64,000 nucleotides of DNA. Origin: Gemmatimonadaceae bacterium. GTDB lineage: Bacteria; Gemmatimonadota; Gemmatimonadetes; Gemmatimonadales; Gemmatimonadaceae. The notes under the pieces were generated by a model. It ran no database searches, was not told the origin of the DNA, and worked only from the letters and a program-made list of their open reading frames with translations. Below are positions 15,484 to 24,571 of the stretch, piece after piece (positions within the stretch are counted from its first letter, which is position 1; every line of letters begins with the position of its first letter). The stretch spans positions 1 through 64,000 of the forward strand of contig JACCWE010000119.1 in NCBI GenBank assembly GCA_013697785.1, given 5' to 3'. Both the position numbers and the translations under genes were made by a program.

Positions 15484-18021
15484 GTGCGCCGTACTCTGCT
15501 GGCTCTTCTCGCGTTCGGCACCTCCGCCTCGCTCCCCGCACAGCGCGAGGCAGTGCTCAAGCAGATCAACGTGCCGCACCCGTACTACTTCCGCGAGATG
15601 TATCTGCCGCAGCTCACCACGGGGCCGAGTGGCGCCGCGTGGATGCCGGACAACGCGACGCTCGTGTACTCGATGCGCGGCTCGCTCTGGAAGCAGGCGC
15701 TCGGCTCGACTATCGCGACGCAGCTCACGGCGGGGGGTGGTTACGATTATCAGCCCGATGTGTCGCCCGACGGGAAGTGGGTGGCCTTCGATCGCTACGA
15801 CGGCAACGCGGTCGAGCTCGAGCTCCTCGAGATCGCGACGGGAAAGGTCATTCCGCTCACGAGCAATCATGCGGTGAATCTCGAGCCGCGCTGGTCGCCC
15901 GACGGCGCGCGGCTGGCGTTCGTCAGCACGCAGTTCGAGGGGCGATGGCACGTGTACACGATGGATGTTCGCGACGGGCGCGGCGCGGAGCCGAAGCGAA
16001 TCACGACGGATCGCGACAGCAAGCTCCCGCGCTACTACTACAGCGTCTACGATCACTATCTCTCGCCGACGTGGTCGCCGGACGGGAAGGAGCTGATCGT
16101 GATATCGAATCGCGGCGAGATCTGGGGAACGGGCGGCTTCTGGCGGATGAAGGCGGAGCCGAGCGACTCGATGCGGATGATCCACTTCGAGGAAACGACG
16201 TGGAAGGCGCGCCCCGACTGGTCGCCGGATGGAAAGCGTATCGTCTTCAGCTCATACGTCGGCACGCAGTTCAATCAACTGTGGCTCATGACGAGCGACG
16301 GCGGCGTTCCGCTCGAGCTCACGTATGGCGCGTTCGACGCGACGAGTCCGCGGTGGTCGCGCGATGCGCGGCACATCGCGTACATCTCGAACGAGGGTGG
16401 AAACACGGCGCTCTGGGCGCTCGACATGCCCGGCGCGGCGAAGCGAAAGGTCGAAGCGAAGACGATGAAGTTCATCGAGCCGGTCGGCTCGTTGACGGTG
16501 AGTGTGACCGATGACGCGGGGCGCGTGCTCGATGCGCGCGTCTCGGTTACGGGACCGGATGGCCGGAGCTGGGCGCCGCCCACCGCGCTGATGCACGCGG
16601 ATGATGCGTTCGATCGGAGCGAGCGGCACTTCGAGGTGGGCTACTACCACACTTCGGGAAGCTCGACGCTCACCGTTCCCACGGGCGCGATGACCATCGA
16701 GGTTACGCGCGGGCTCGAGTACGCAGTCGAAACCCGGGCGGTGCAGGTGAGCGCGAAGGGGGCGAAGACGGTGCACGTCGTCATGCACCGACTCGTGAAT
16801 CTTCCCGCAGAGGGATGGATGAGCGGCGATCTCCACGTGCACATGAATTACGGCGGCAACTATCGCACGGCGCCGACGCAGCTCGCGTTCATGGCGCGCG
16901 CGGAAGATCTGCACGTCGTCGAAGAGTTGATCGTAAACAAGGAGCAGCGCGTTCCCGATATCTCGTACTTCGCGAACGGCGTGCCCGACAAGGTTTCGAC
17001 GCCATCGACGCTCATCGTACACGGGCAGGAGTTTCACACCAGTTATTGGGGCCACAGCGGCCTGCTCGGGCTGACGAAGAACATCATCCTTCCCGGATAC
17101 GCCGCCTACGCGAACACGCCGGCAGGAAGTCTCTATCCCGCGAACGCGAACGTCTTCGATCTGGCCCACGCGCAGGGTGCCATCACCGGCTACGTGCACC
17201 CGTACGACGAGATGCCAGATCCCGAGGACACCATCTCGCGCGTCAAGAGCGAGCTCCCGGTGGACGTCGCGCTCGGGAAGGTCGACTATATGGAGATCGT
17301 CGCCTTCGCCGATCATCGCTCCACGGCCGCGGTGTGGTATCGGCTGCTCAACTGCGGCTTCAGAATCCCGGCCGGCGCCGGAACCGATGCGATGACCAAC
17401 TTCGCGTCGCTGCGCGGGCCCGTCGGCATGAACCGTGTGTACGTGCACTCCGGCGCGAAGCTGGATCATGCGCGCTGGATGCGCGCGATCAAGGGGGGAA
17501 AGACATTCGCGACGAACGGCCCGCTGCTCTCGCTCATCGTGAACGGCAAGGAGCCGGGCGATGAGATCCCGTTCACACTCGGCACGCACACGATCAGTGT
17601 GCGGGCATCGATGCACTCGATCGTCCCCGTCGAGCATCTCGAGCTCGTGCAGAACGGCAGGGTCGTCGCGACGATTCCGATGTCCGCCGAACACAAGAGC
17701 GCATCGGCGACGGTGAGTGTTCCCGTCGACAAGAGCGGCTGGATCACGCTGCGCGCGTGGAGCGAGCATGCGTCGCCGCCGATCCTCGACATCTATCCCT
17801 TCGCCACGACGAGCCCCGTCTATCTCACTGTCGCCGGAATTCCGCCGCGCTCACCCGACGATGCGCGCTTCTTCATCGACTGGGTCGACAGGCTCCGCGA
17901 AGGCGCCGAGAGGCACCAGGGGTGGAACAGCGCGGCGGAGAAGGCGGCGGTGCTCGATCTCATCTCCCGCGCGCGCGCCGAGTACGAGAAGCGCGCGCTC
18001 GAGATCGCAGTGTCGCGCTAG
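15484..18021 (+). CDS. Exported TolB-propeller plus PHP/CehA-McbA metal-dependent hydrolase
   Basis: 845 residues. The signal peptide (VRRTLLALLAFGTSASLPAQ from GTG 15484) is followed by a six-bladed TolB/WD40-like propeller with SPDG blades (DYQPDVSPDGKWVAF, PRWSPDGARLAFVS, PTWSPDGKELIVIS). Next come a beta-sandwich linker with a carboxypeptidase-regulatory flavour and a C-terminal PHP domain opening with SGDLHVHMNYGG (metal ligands HxH) and continuing with ITGYVHPYD, IVAFADHRS and AGAGTDAMTN. This fits the CehA/McbA group of PHP hydrolases acting on esters or phosphoesters. It is last in the operon, convergent with a small zinc-ribbon-like gene. The role in the pathway is unclear. Confidence 0.88.
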   Translation: MRRTLLALLAFGTSASLPAQREAVLKQINVPHPYYFREMYLPQLTTGPSGAAWMPDNATLVYSMRGSLWKQALGSTIATQLTAGGGYDYQPDVSPDGKWVAFDRYDGNAVELELLEIATGKVIPLTSNHAVNLEPRWSPDGARLAFVSTQFEGRWHVYTMDVRDGRGAEPKRITTDRDSKLPRYYYSVYDHYLSPTWSPDGKELIVISNRGEIWGTGGFWRMKAEPSDSMRMIHFEETTWKARPDWSPDGKRIVFSSYVGTQFNQLWLMTSDGGVPLELTYGAFDATSPRWSRDARHIAYISNEGGNTALWALDMPGAAKRKVEAKTMKFIEPVGSLTVSVTDDAGRVLDARVSVTGPDGRSWAPPTALMHADDAFDRSERHFEVGYYHTSGSSTLTVPTGAMTIEVTRGLEYAVETRAVQVSAKGAKTVHVVMHRLVNLPAEGWMSGDLHVHMNYGGNYRTAPTQLAFMARAEDLHVVEELIVNKEQRVPDISYFANGVPDKVSTPSTLIVHGQEFHTSYWGHSGLLGLTKNIILPGYAAYANTPAGSLYPANANVFDLAHAQGAITGYVHPYDEMPDPEDTISRVKSELPVDVALGKVDYMEIVAFADHRSTAAVWYRLLNCGFRIPAGAGTDAMTNFASLRGPVGMNRVYVHSGAKLDHARWMRAIKGGKTFATNGPLLSLIVNGKEPGDEIPFTLGTHTISVRASMHSIVPVEHLELVQNGRVVATIPMSAEHKSASATVSVPVDKSGWITLRAWSEHASPPILDIYPFATTSPVYLTVAGIPPRSPDDARFFIDWVDRLREGAERHQGWNSAAEKAAVLDLISRARAEYEKRALEIAVSR

Positions 18022-18022
18022 C

Positions 18023-18235
18023 TCAAGCCGGCGGCGGCGTCGCGACGTCGCGATCGCGCACCCCGCTTCCCGGGCGGCACGAAGCAACATGCGTGGCGAA
18101 GCGCGCGGAGGTTACCGATCGCGCGCAGCGCGGACAACGTCGGCAGCACTCGAGGACGTGCATGACGACGGCTCCGGCGCGATGACACGCGCACCGGCAT
18201 TCATCAGTGGACTGCTCCTGGAGCATGTCCGCCAT
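18023..18235 (-). CDS. Small Cys/His-rich (zinc-ribbon-like) protein
   Basis: 70 residues from the ATG at 18235 (85 from an alternative ATG at 18280). It contains ECRCACHRAGAVVMHVLECC, then RRCPRC and a trailing HVASC. The spaced Cys pairs plus two His look like one or two structural zinc sites. The Cys pattern would be unlikely in a random ORF, which is the main support for calling it a gene. There is no recognised family. It ends one base after the stop of the convergent PHP hydrolase. Function unknown. Confidence 0.5.
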   Translation of the reverse strand: MADMLQEQSTDECRCACHRAGAVVMHVLECCRRCPRCARSVTSARFATHVASCRPGSGVRDRDVATPPPA

Positions 18236-18379
18236 GAGCAACTCTTTCGAGAGGGTGAGCCTGCGACTTCCGTTTTTCAATGTGCGATGTGATTTGCATC
18301 ACACACGAGTCTCTTTCGCGACAAGAGCATGGGGCAAGTCGACCAAAACCGCAAGTAGAGCGACCCCAGCCGTTGCTAC

Positions 18380-19453
18380 CTAGCGTCGCTGAATTTCCTG
18401 AGCGGCTCCGCTGCGCGCGGATTCGTACGCACCCTCCAGCACGACGGCGACATTCGCGATATCGATCAGCGACGGCGCCAGATCGTTGGCATCCATCGCG
18501 TTCGCGAATGCGTTGAACAAGCCTGCGAACCACGCCGGATAGGCCGACTTGTCCAGCTGCGCGGAGTAGTCGAACTCCTCCACCGCGCCACCGCGCTCGA
18601 GCCTGAGCACACCACCGATCCAGTCGATCGAGCCGCCGTCGCCAATGAAGCGAATGTGCGTCTCGCGATGCCGCGCCGCCCACGTGAGGAACATGACGCC
18701 GAGACGCTCGGGATACTCGAACAGCAGCTGAGCGCTGTCCTCGACGTCGTAGTCCTGATGTTGAAGGAGTCCGGTCCACGCGCGCACGCGAGGCGGCACG
18801 CCAGCCGTGTCGAGCATCGAATAGATCAGATGCGTACCGTGGTCGAGCAGAATTCCTCCGCCCGCATCCGCGCGCAAGCCGCGCCATGGCGTCGAGTCCG
18901 CGCTCGTGCCGCGGTCGGCCATGAGCCGGTAGACGTGCAGCTCGGCGAGATGCCAACGCCCGATCGCTCCCTCGGCGAGCCACCTTCGAAGCTGGACCCA
19001 CACCGGGTTGTAGCGATACTGATGGCAAGGCATCACGACGCGCCCCGATTCGCGCGACGCATCGGCAATGCGCCGTGCCTCGGCGGTGGTGAGCGCGACG
19101 GGCTTTTCGCAGAGCACGTGATAGCCGTGCTCGAGCGCCCAGATGGTGAGATCGAGATGCGACGACGTCGGTGTGCAGATGTCGACGAAGTCGACGTCCT
19201 CGATCAGCCGGAGATCATCGCGCGACTCGAGCTGCGGCACGCCATCGAGCGGCACGGCCGATGGAGATGCATCCACCGTCGCCACGATCTCGAGACGATT
19301 CCGCGTGGCCTCGTCGTGCAGGAAGCCGGGGATGTGCGATCCGCGCGCGACGCCGCCGAGGCCGATCACTGCGCCGCGATATTTTCGTACGGGCAGTGAT
19401 GCGACGACCGCGTCCCCCGAAGGCGACGCGGTCGTTGACGCGTTGGTGCTCAC
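18380..19453 (-). CDS. Gfo/Idh/MocA-family NAD(P)-dependent oxidoreductase
   Basis: 357 residues. The N-terminal Rossmann fold has YRGAVIGLGGVARGSHIPGF. The family-defining EKP motif occurs in HVLCEKPVALTTAEARR, followed by MPCHQYRYNPVWVQLRRW and the substrate-domain GGGILLDHGTHLIYSM. Members oxidise or reduce sugar-like or inositol-like hydroxyls. The GTG at 19453 overlaps the stop of the upstream aminotransferase (GTGA), so the two form an operon. This suggests amino-sugar or cyclitol chemistry in which an oxidised carbon is aminated, though no sugar-nucleotide gene is adjacent. Confidence 0.9.
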   Translation of the reverse strand: MSTNASTTASPSGDAVVASLPVRKYRGAVIGLGGVARGSHIPGFLHDEATRNRLEIVATVDASPSAVPLDGVPQLESRDDLRLIEDVDFVDICTPTSSHLDLTIWALEHGYHVLCEKPVALTTAEARRIADASRESGRVVMPCHQYRYNPVWVQLRRWLAEGAIGRWHLAELHVYRLMADRGTSADSTPWRGLRADAGGGILLDHGTHLIYSMLDTAGVPPRVRAWTGLLQHQDYDVEDSAQLLFEYPERLGVMFLTWAARHRETHIRFIGDGGSIDWIGGVLRLERGGAVEEFDYSAQLDKSAYPAWFAGLFNAFANAMDANDLAPSLIDIANVAVVLEGAYESARSGAAQEIQRR

Positions 19454-20787
19454 CGTGCGAGCGAGTCCGCGGTTTCGCGGAGAATGTCCTCGGTGATGGC
19501 GAGTGCTTCCAGCGCCAGCTCCTCGCTGATGACGAGCGGCGGGTTGATGCGCACTTCCGGATTGTAGATCATCGACAACACGCCGCGCGCGAGACACTTG
19601 TCGAAGATCTGACGCGTGACCTTCTTGTCGACGAGTGTGTCTGTCCCCGGCTCCACGATGTCGAAGCCGATCATGAGACCGCGACCACGCGCATCCTTGA
19701 TGATCGGGATCTCACGCTCCCAGCGCTGGATCTCGGCCAGCATCTTCTCGCCGACCTTGCGCGAGTTCTCGACGAGTCCCTCCTCCTGAATCGTCTCGAT
19801 CGTCACGCGCGCCGCGGCGGCCGCCATCGGGTTGCCGCCGTAGCTCGACGAGCTGCCGCTCGGATTTGCCCATGGCTTCGCGAATGCCACCTTCTCGCGC
19901 ACGAGCAGCCCGCTCATCGGGAAGCCGCCGCCGAAGCCCTTGCCGCACGTCATGATGTCGGGAACTATGGAGCCCTCGTGCTCGATCCCCCAGAACTTCC
20001 CGGTGCGGCCGAAGCCCGTGATCATCTCATCGGCGATGAGCAGCGCGCCGATCTCATCGCACAGCTGGCGAAGCGCCTTCATGAAGCCGCGTCGCGGCAC
20101 GATGTTGCCCGCCGTTCCCTGAATCGGCTCGACGATGATCGCAGCGATGTCGTTCGAGGTCTCGAACTGGATCTTCCGCTTGAGGAAGCCGATCGCGTCG
20201 CAATCGCAGTCGCGGTGCGACTTGTCGAAGCCGCAGCGGTGGGCGGGATCGTAGGGCGACAGATAGCGTCCCGGAACGAGCGGGCCGAGATCGAACTTGA
20301 AGTTGGAGCCGAGCAGCGGGAGAACGCCGGCAGTCTTGCCGTGGAAGGCGCCCCAGAAGCCGATGACCTCGTTCTTTCCGGTGTACGACTTCGCGAGGCG
20401 AAGCGCGGACTCGACCGCCTCGGCTCCGCTCGAGTAGAGCTGCGTGCGGTTGACATCGCCCGGGGCGAGATCGGCGAGCATCTTCACGAGCACCGCGCGA
20501 TTCTCGGAGGTGAAGCTGCCGACGTGGATCTTCGCCACCTGCTTCTGCATCGCCGCGACGTACTTCGGATGTGCGTAGCCAAGGCTCGCGACGCCGATCC
20601 CGGCCATCAGGTCGATGAAGCGGTTCCCGTCGACATCGTAAAGAAGGGCTCCTTCGCCGCGATCGATGCAGATCTGGCTGAAGAGCGCAAAGCTCTGTGC
20701 ACCGGGCGCGAGATGCAGCTGCTCCTCGTCGAAGAGCTCGCGTGATTTGGAGCCTGCGACCCAGAGTGGCGTCTCGACGTTGGTCAC
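19450..20787 (-). CDS. Class-III PLP aminotransferase (third copy in window)
   Basis: 445 residues with GIGVASLGYAHP, the phosphate loop YSSGAEAVESALRLAKSY, FWGAFHGKTAG, VEPIQGTAGNIVPRR, the cofactor Asp in LLIADEMITGFGRTG and the Schiff-base lysine in MTCGKGFGGGFPMSG. It belongs to the same branch as the two enzymes at 8.6-13 kb and shares their Cys-rich insert (HRCGFDKSHRDCDCDAI). Its stop overlaps the Gfo/Idh start by four bases. The 208 bases upstream, before the threonine synthase stop, contain no gene and presumably the promoter. Confidence 0.92.
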   Translation of the reverse strand: MTNVETPLWVAGSKSRELFDEEQLHLAPGAQSFALFSQICIDRGEGALLYDVDGNRFIDLMAGIGVASLGYAHPKYVAAMQKQVAKIHVGSFTSENRAVLVKMLADLAPGDVNRTQLYSSGAEAVESALRLAKSYTGKNEVIGFWGAFHGKTAGVLPLLGSNFKFDLGPLVPGRYLSPYDPAHRCGFDKSHRDCDCDAIGFLKRKIQFETSNDIAAIIVEPIQGTAGNIVPRRGFMKALRQLCDEIGALLIADEMITGFGRTGKFWGIEHEGSIVPDIMTCGKGFGGGFPMSGLLVREKVAFAKPWANPSGSSSSYGGNPMAAAAARVTIETIQEEGLVENSRKVGEKMLAEIQRWEREIPIIKDARGRGLMIGFDIVEPGTDTLVDKKVTRQIFDKCLARGVLSMIYNPEVRINPPLVISEELALEALAITEDILRETADSLAR

Positions 20788-20995
20788 GTATACCGTCCGC
20801 GAATCAGATGAATTAGGGAGACGAACACGCGAGTGAGCTCGCGGATCGTGCCTCGTGCAGCAACCGAACTACAGCGCGCTCAGGCGAGAAAAAATTATTG
20901 GAAGTGCCCGGGCGATACCAGCAACGTGTCTGTTATCAAGAGTTCTTTGTCTCCTGATACTAACCAAGGTGCGTCACGGTTACCTGTCCGAATTG

Positions 20996-22285
20996 TCAGG
21001 TCGGCCGCAACGTGCGCATTACGTCGGCAACGGCGCTCAGCGACGCATCGATCTCGATCGGCCGATTCGCGTGCGCAGGTGGCGGCTCGGTGCCGCGATG
21101 ATAACGATCGAGCGCCTCCGGATCCTTGAGTACGTGCCCGGTGAGTACGCACACCACGCTCTCATCCGGAGAGATCGTTCCGGCCAGCACCATCTGCTTC
21201 ACACCGGCGACGCTCGCTGCGCTCGCCGGCTCGCAGCCCACTCCGGCGGCATCGATGATCGCCTTCGCTTCCATGATGTTTCCATCGCTCACCGAAGTGA
21301 CGACGCCGTTCGTCTCGCGAATCGATTGCACCGCGCGCTGATAGCTCGCCGGCGCGCCGATGTTGATCGCGGTGGCGATCGTGTTGGCGCGAACCGTATG
21401 GCGCACGCGGAAGCTTTCGCGAAAGCTCATCGCGAACGGGGCCGCGCCATCCGACTGAACCGCTAGGAGTCGCGGCACTTTCGTGATCAGCCCGAGCTCC
21501 ATCGCCTCGCGCAGCGCTTTTCCGAACGCCGCAGTGTTGCCGAGGTTTCCAGCCGGGAGCGCGATCCAGTCCGGCGCCTCCCAGCCCAATTGCTCGAGCA
21601 TCTCGAAAACGATCGTCTTCTGCCCCTCGATGCGGTACGGATTGATCGAGTTGAGCAGATATGCTCCGAGCTCCTCGGCCGACTCGCGCACCAGGCGAAG
21701 GCAGTCGTCGAAATCGCCGCGCACGAGCAGGGTCCGCGCGCCATACGCGAGCGACTGTGTGAGCTTGCCGAGGGCCACCTTGCCGAGCGGCACGAGGACG
21801 AGGGCGGGAATCTCCGCGAGAGCAGCGTACGCCGCCATCGACGCGCTCGTGTTTCCGGTCGACGCACACGCGACCGCAGTCGCGCCGACCCGTACGGCCT
21901 GCGTCACGCCGACGGTCATTCCGCGATCCTTGAACGAGCCCGTCGGGTTCATCCCCTCGTGCTTGATTCGAAGCGCCGACACGCCCGCCCACGCCGCGAC
22001 CGCCTTACGCGAAATCAGCGGCGTGTTGCCTTCGGGCCACGATACCGCTGCGTCGGCGCCGTTCGGCAGCACCAGGGGACCGAAGCGCCAGACACCCGAG
22101 GCAGAAGCGGAGCTTCGGAAACGATCAGCGAGCGCTGCTCCGCGCTCCTTCGGCAGCGTGTGGCGAAGCTCCAGCAAGCCGCTGCAGTAGGGGCATTGGG
22201 GGCGCGCATCGAGCTCGTCCAGCTCCCTGGCACAGCGCAGGCAGCGTTGCACCGAGGGTCCCTCGGCGAGTGGCGTATTTTGCAT
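20996..22285 (-). CDS. thrC: Threonine synthase (PLP-dependent)
   Basis: 429 residues. It converts O-phosphohomoserine to threonine in the cytoplasm. The N-terminus has a small zinc-ribbon segment (CLRCARELDELDARPQCPYC) common in one subgroup. The PLP lysine is in MNPTGSFKDRGMTVG, and ASTGNTSASMAAYAA is the phosphate-binding Asn/Ser loop. LPAGNLGNTAAFGKA and CEPASAASVAGVK complete the pattern. The ATG at 22285 lies inside a perfect inverted repeat (22283-22303), and the bases before it on this strand are CCTCCTT, the complement of a ribosome site, so translation initiation is unusual. It is divergent from the S41 protease gene. Confidence 0.93.
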   Translation of the reverse strand: MQNTPLAEGPSVQRCLRCARELDELDARPQCPYCSGLLELRHTLPKERGAALADRFRSSASASGVWRFGPLVLPNGADAAVSWPEGNTPLISRKAVAAWAGVSALRIKHEGMNPTGSFKDRGMTVGVTQAVRVGATAVACASTGNTSASMAAYAALAEIPALVLVPLGKVALGKLTQSLAYGARTLLVRGDFDDCLRLVRESAEELGAYLLNSINPYRIEGQKTIVFEMLEQLGWEAPDWIALPAGNLGNTAAFGKALREAMELGLITKVPRLLAVQSDGAAPFAMSFRESFRVRHTVRANTIATAINIGAPASYQRAVQSIRETNGVVTSVSDGNIMEAKAIIDAAGVGCEPASAASVAGVKQMVLAGTISPDESVVCVLTGHVLKDPEALDRYHRGTEPPPAHANRPIEIDASLSAVADVMRTLRPT

Positions 22286-22303
22286 GTATAAGGAGGATAC
22301 ATG
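22283..22303. promoter_or_regulatory. Perfect 7-bp inverted repeat framing AAGGAGG at a divergent gene junction
   Basis: CATGTAT (22283-22289), AAGGAGG (22290-22296) and ATACATG (22297-22303) form a perfect palindrome around a seven-base core. The left arm holds the thrC ATG (minus strand), and the right arm holds an ATG on the plus strand preceded by the AAGGAGG. It could be a dimeric-repressor operator or an RNA hairpin presenting or hiding a start codon. Confidence 0.5.
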
Positions 22304-22378
22304 ACGCCTGAGGGCATTGAAAGTGCGCAGGCAACTCCACACCGTGTGAAGTGTCTCACTCGATGTGTGCCGTGGTGA
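22301..22378 (+). CDS. Possible 25-aa leader peptide
   Basis: An ATG four bases after AAGGAGG opens a 25-codon frame (MTPEGIESAQATPHRVKCLT, then RCVPW) that ends 71 bases before the S41 protease start. The ribosome site is the strongest in this stretch, but spacing is short and the peptide has no known motif or run of one amino acid, so attenuation is not obvious. It may be fortuitous. Confidence 0.2.
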   Translation: MTPEGIESAQATPHRVKCLTRCVPW

Positions 22379-22449
22379 TTCCCCCGGCGCCCGCTCCGCG
22401 CTACACTGCACCAGTGATTTCGACATCACGCCATGACCCTCGAGGGCCG

Positions 22450-24036
22450 ATGAGTCGCGTCCGCGCTTCCGTCTTTTTCGCTGCCGTTCTGCTCGTTCCG
22501 CTTGCCACCAGTGCGTTCCTGATCGAGCGCCGCTCGACGCGCGACAGCGCGCGGTTGTTCGATCAAGTGCTCTCGCTCGTGTCCGACCGATTCGTCGACA
22601 CGGTCGGAAGTGCGGAGCTCTACGAAAAGGCGGCACGGGGGCTCGTGCGCGAGATCAACGATCCGTACGCGGCACTTTATTCACCCAAGCAACTCTCCGA
22701 GTTCACCGCGAGCACGGGTGGTCGCTACGCAGGGCTCGGCATGCTCGTCGAGGACCAGCAGGGCACGACGGTCGTGAGCCGCGTCTATCCGCACACGCCG
22801 GCCGAGGCGGGCGGTGTGCACGACGGCGATCACATCGTCGCGGTGGAAAGCCAGGCGGTTCACGGCTGGAAGCTGCCGCAGGTCACCGATGCCCTCAAGG
22901 GAAGTCCGGGAACGCAGGTGAACGTCACCTTCTCGCGTCCGGGTGTCAATGCGCCGATCACGCTCAAGCTGACGCGCGCCGTGATCCACATTCCCGCGGT
23001 GCCGTACACGATTCTCCTCGACGGCAAGATCGGCTATCTGCCGCTCCTCCAGTTCAACGAGACATCGGGCGACGAGTTCGAGCACGCGGTGCAGACGCTC
23101 ACGAAGGAAGGCGCGCGCGGCATCGTCATCGATCTTCGCGGCAACGGCGGCGGCATCGTCGATCAGGCGATCGACATCAGCAATTTGTTTTTGAAGGACG
23201 GCGCGGAGATCGCGACGGTGCGCGCTCGCAGTGGCGAGGTGCAGCGATACGCGGCGCGCGGAACGCCGCTGGCCCCGACGCTGCCGCTGGTCGTGCTCAC
23301 CGATGGCTACACCGCCTCGGCGAGCGAGATCGTCGCCGGCGCGCTGCAGGATCACGATCGCGCGCTGGTGGTCGGCACGACGTCGTTCGGAAAGGGACTG
23401 GTTCAGTCGCTCTTCACGCTCGACGGCGGATGGGCGCTCAAGCTGACGACGGCGAAGTGGTATACGCCGAGCGGGCGCTCGATTCAGAAGGAGCGGAAGG
23501 TCGTCGACGGGAAGCTCGTGGAGGAGCCCGACTCGCTCGAGACGGATACGGTCAAGAAGAATCGTCCGCAGTTCAAGAGCGACGCAGGTCGCGTCATCTA
23601 CGGTGGCGGCGCGATCACGCCGGACGTCGTCGTGCAGCCCGACACGCTGGATGCGCCGGAGCAGCTGTTCCTCAAGGCGATCACGCCGAAGTCGCAGGAG
23701 TTCTACATCACGCTGTACAACTACTCGATGGAGCTGAAGGAGAAAGTTCGCCCGGACTTCGTGGTCGCACCCGAGTGGCGCGCCGAGCTCTATCGGCGAG
23801 TGACCGCGGCTGGCGTCACGATCGATCCCAAGCTCTATACCGAGGCCGCGCCCGAAGTGGATCGCGTCCTCGGCGATCGAGTCGCGCGCTTCGCATTCGG
23901 AGACTCGACGGCCAAGCGCCGCGAGCTTGCGGACGACAACCAGCTCGTGCGCGCCGTCGAGCTGCTGCGAAAGGGTTCGACGCAGCAGGACCTGTTTACG
24001 CTGGCGCAGCACGGGCCGCCGAGCGGAACGCGGTGA
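22450..24036 (+). CDS. S41 C-terminal processing peptidase (CtpA-like), membrane-anchored/exported
   Basis: 528 residues. An N-terminal signal or anchor (VFFAAVLLVPLATSAFLIE) is followed by a CTP N-domain (YEKAARGLVREINDPYAALYSP), a PDZ domain (GMLVEDQQGTTVVSRVYPHTPAEAGGVHDGDHIV) and the S41 catalytic core. The core has IVIDLRGNGGGIVDQAI, the nucleophile in TDGYTASASEIVAGALQDH and the general base Lys in SFGKGLVQS. It degrades or trims periplasmic proteins from their C-termini. The ATG at 22450 is chosen because it starts just before the signal; 22351 would add a non-conserved Pro-rich tail. A long C-terminal extension of about 150 residues follows the core. Confidence 0.93.
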   Translation: MSRVRASVFFAAVLLVPLATSAFLIERRSTRDSARLFDQVLSLVSDRFVDTVGSAELYEKAARGLVREINDPYAALYSPKQLSEFTASTGGRYAGLGMLVEDQQGTTVVSRVYPHTPAEAGGVHDGDHIVAVESQAVHGWKLPQVTDALKGSPGTQVNVTFSRPGVNAPITLKLTRAVIHIPAVPYTILLDGKIGYLPLLQFNETSGDEFEHAVQTLTKEGARGIVIDLRGNGGGIVDQAIDISNLFLKDGAEIATVRARSGEVQRYAARGTPLAPTLPLVVLTDGYTASASEIVAGALQDHDRALVVGTTSFGKGLVQSLFTLDGGWALKLTTAKWYTPSGRSIQKERKVVDGKLVEEPDSLETDTVKKNRPQFKSDAGRVIYGGGAITPDVVVQPDTLDAPEQLFLKAITPKSQEFYITLYNYSMELKEKVRPDFVVAPEWRAELYRRVTAAGVTIDPKLYTEAAPEVDRVLGDRVARFAFGDSTAKRRELADDNQLVRAVELLRKGSTQQDLFTLAQHGPPSGTR

Positions 24037-24055
24037 TCGAATAGTCTCTCGCGCC

Positions 24056-24571
24056 GTGCGCTCACTGCTCGCCATCTCGCTGCTCGCCCTCGCTAGCAGT
24101 TCGCTTCGCGGCCAGGCGAAGACGATCGCGCGCTATGGATTCGTCGATGGTGCGGTGGCCATCGATGTGCGCCCGGGCGGGATCATCGCGATCGCGGGCG
24201 CGCAGGGCGACAGCGCTGCGACTGTCGTCTTCCGCGTGAACGATGCGCGCGCGTGGACGGACTCGACGCGCCGGTTCGTGACGCGCGCTGCGCCGAAGAA
24301 AGCGACAGTGGTCGTGTTGCAGCGAAGCATGATCGAGGAGTCTTCGGGCAGCGGAGCCGCCGTGAGCTTTCTGCGCCGCGCCGCATCCGACACGACGACG
24401 TTCGAGCTGCTCTTCTCGACGCGCGGCTTCGGAAAATTCTCGCTGGCGCTCGAGCGCAGGGAGGCGGTGCTCTTCTTCGCGTCGATGAAGCGCGCGGTCG
24501 ACGCGACGAAGCCGTCGCCCGCTCCAAAAGCCATCGCGAAGCCGAAGCCGAAGTCGAAGAAGGCGCCCTAG
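24056..24571 (+). CDS. Exported hypothetical protein with Lys/Pro-rich tail
   Basis: 171 residues from a GTG 20 bases after the S41 protease stop. The N-terminus is a signal peptide (VRSLLAISLLALASSSLRGQ). The middle looks like a beta-rich domain (IARYGFVDGAVAIDVRPGG...TVVFRVNDARAWTDSTRRF), and the C-terminus is a basic Lys/Pro/Ala tail (KPKPKSKKAP). I recognise no family. Close spacing suggests cotranscription with the protease. The stop overlaps the stop of the convergent serine hydrolase by three bases. Confidence 0.7.
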   Translation: MRSLLAISLLALASSSLRGQAKTIARYGFVDGAVAIDVRPGGIIAIAGAQGDSAATVVFRVNDARAWTDSTRRFVTRAAPKKATVVVLQRSMIEESSGSGAAVSFLRRAASDTTTFELLFSTRGFGKFSLALERREAVLFFASMKRAVDATKPSPAPKAIAKPKPKSKKAP

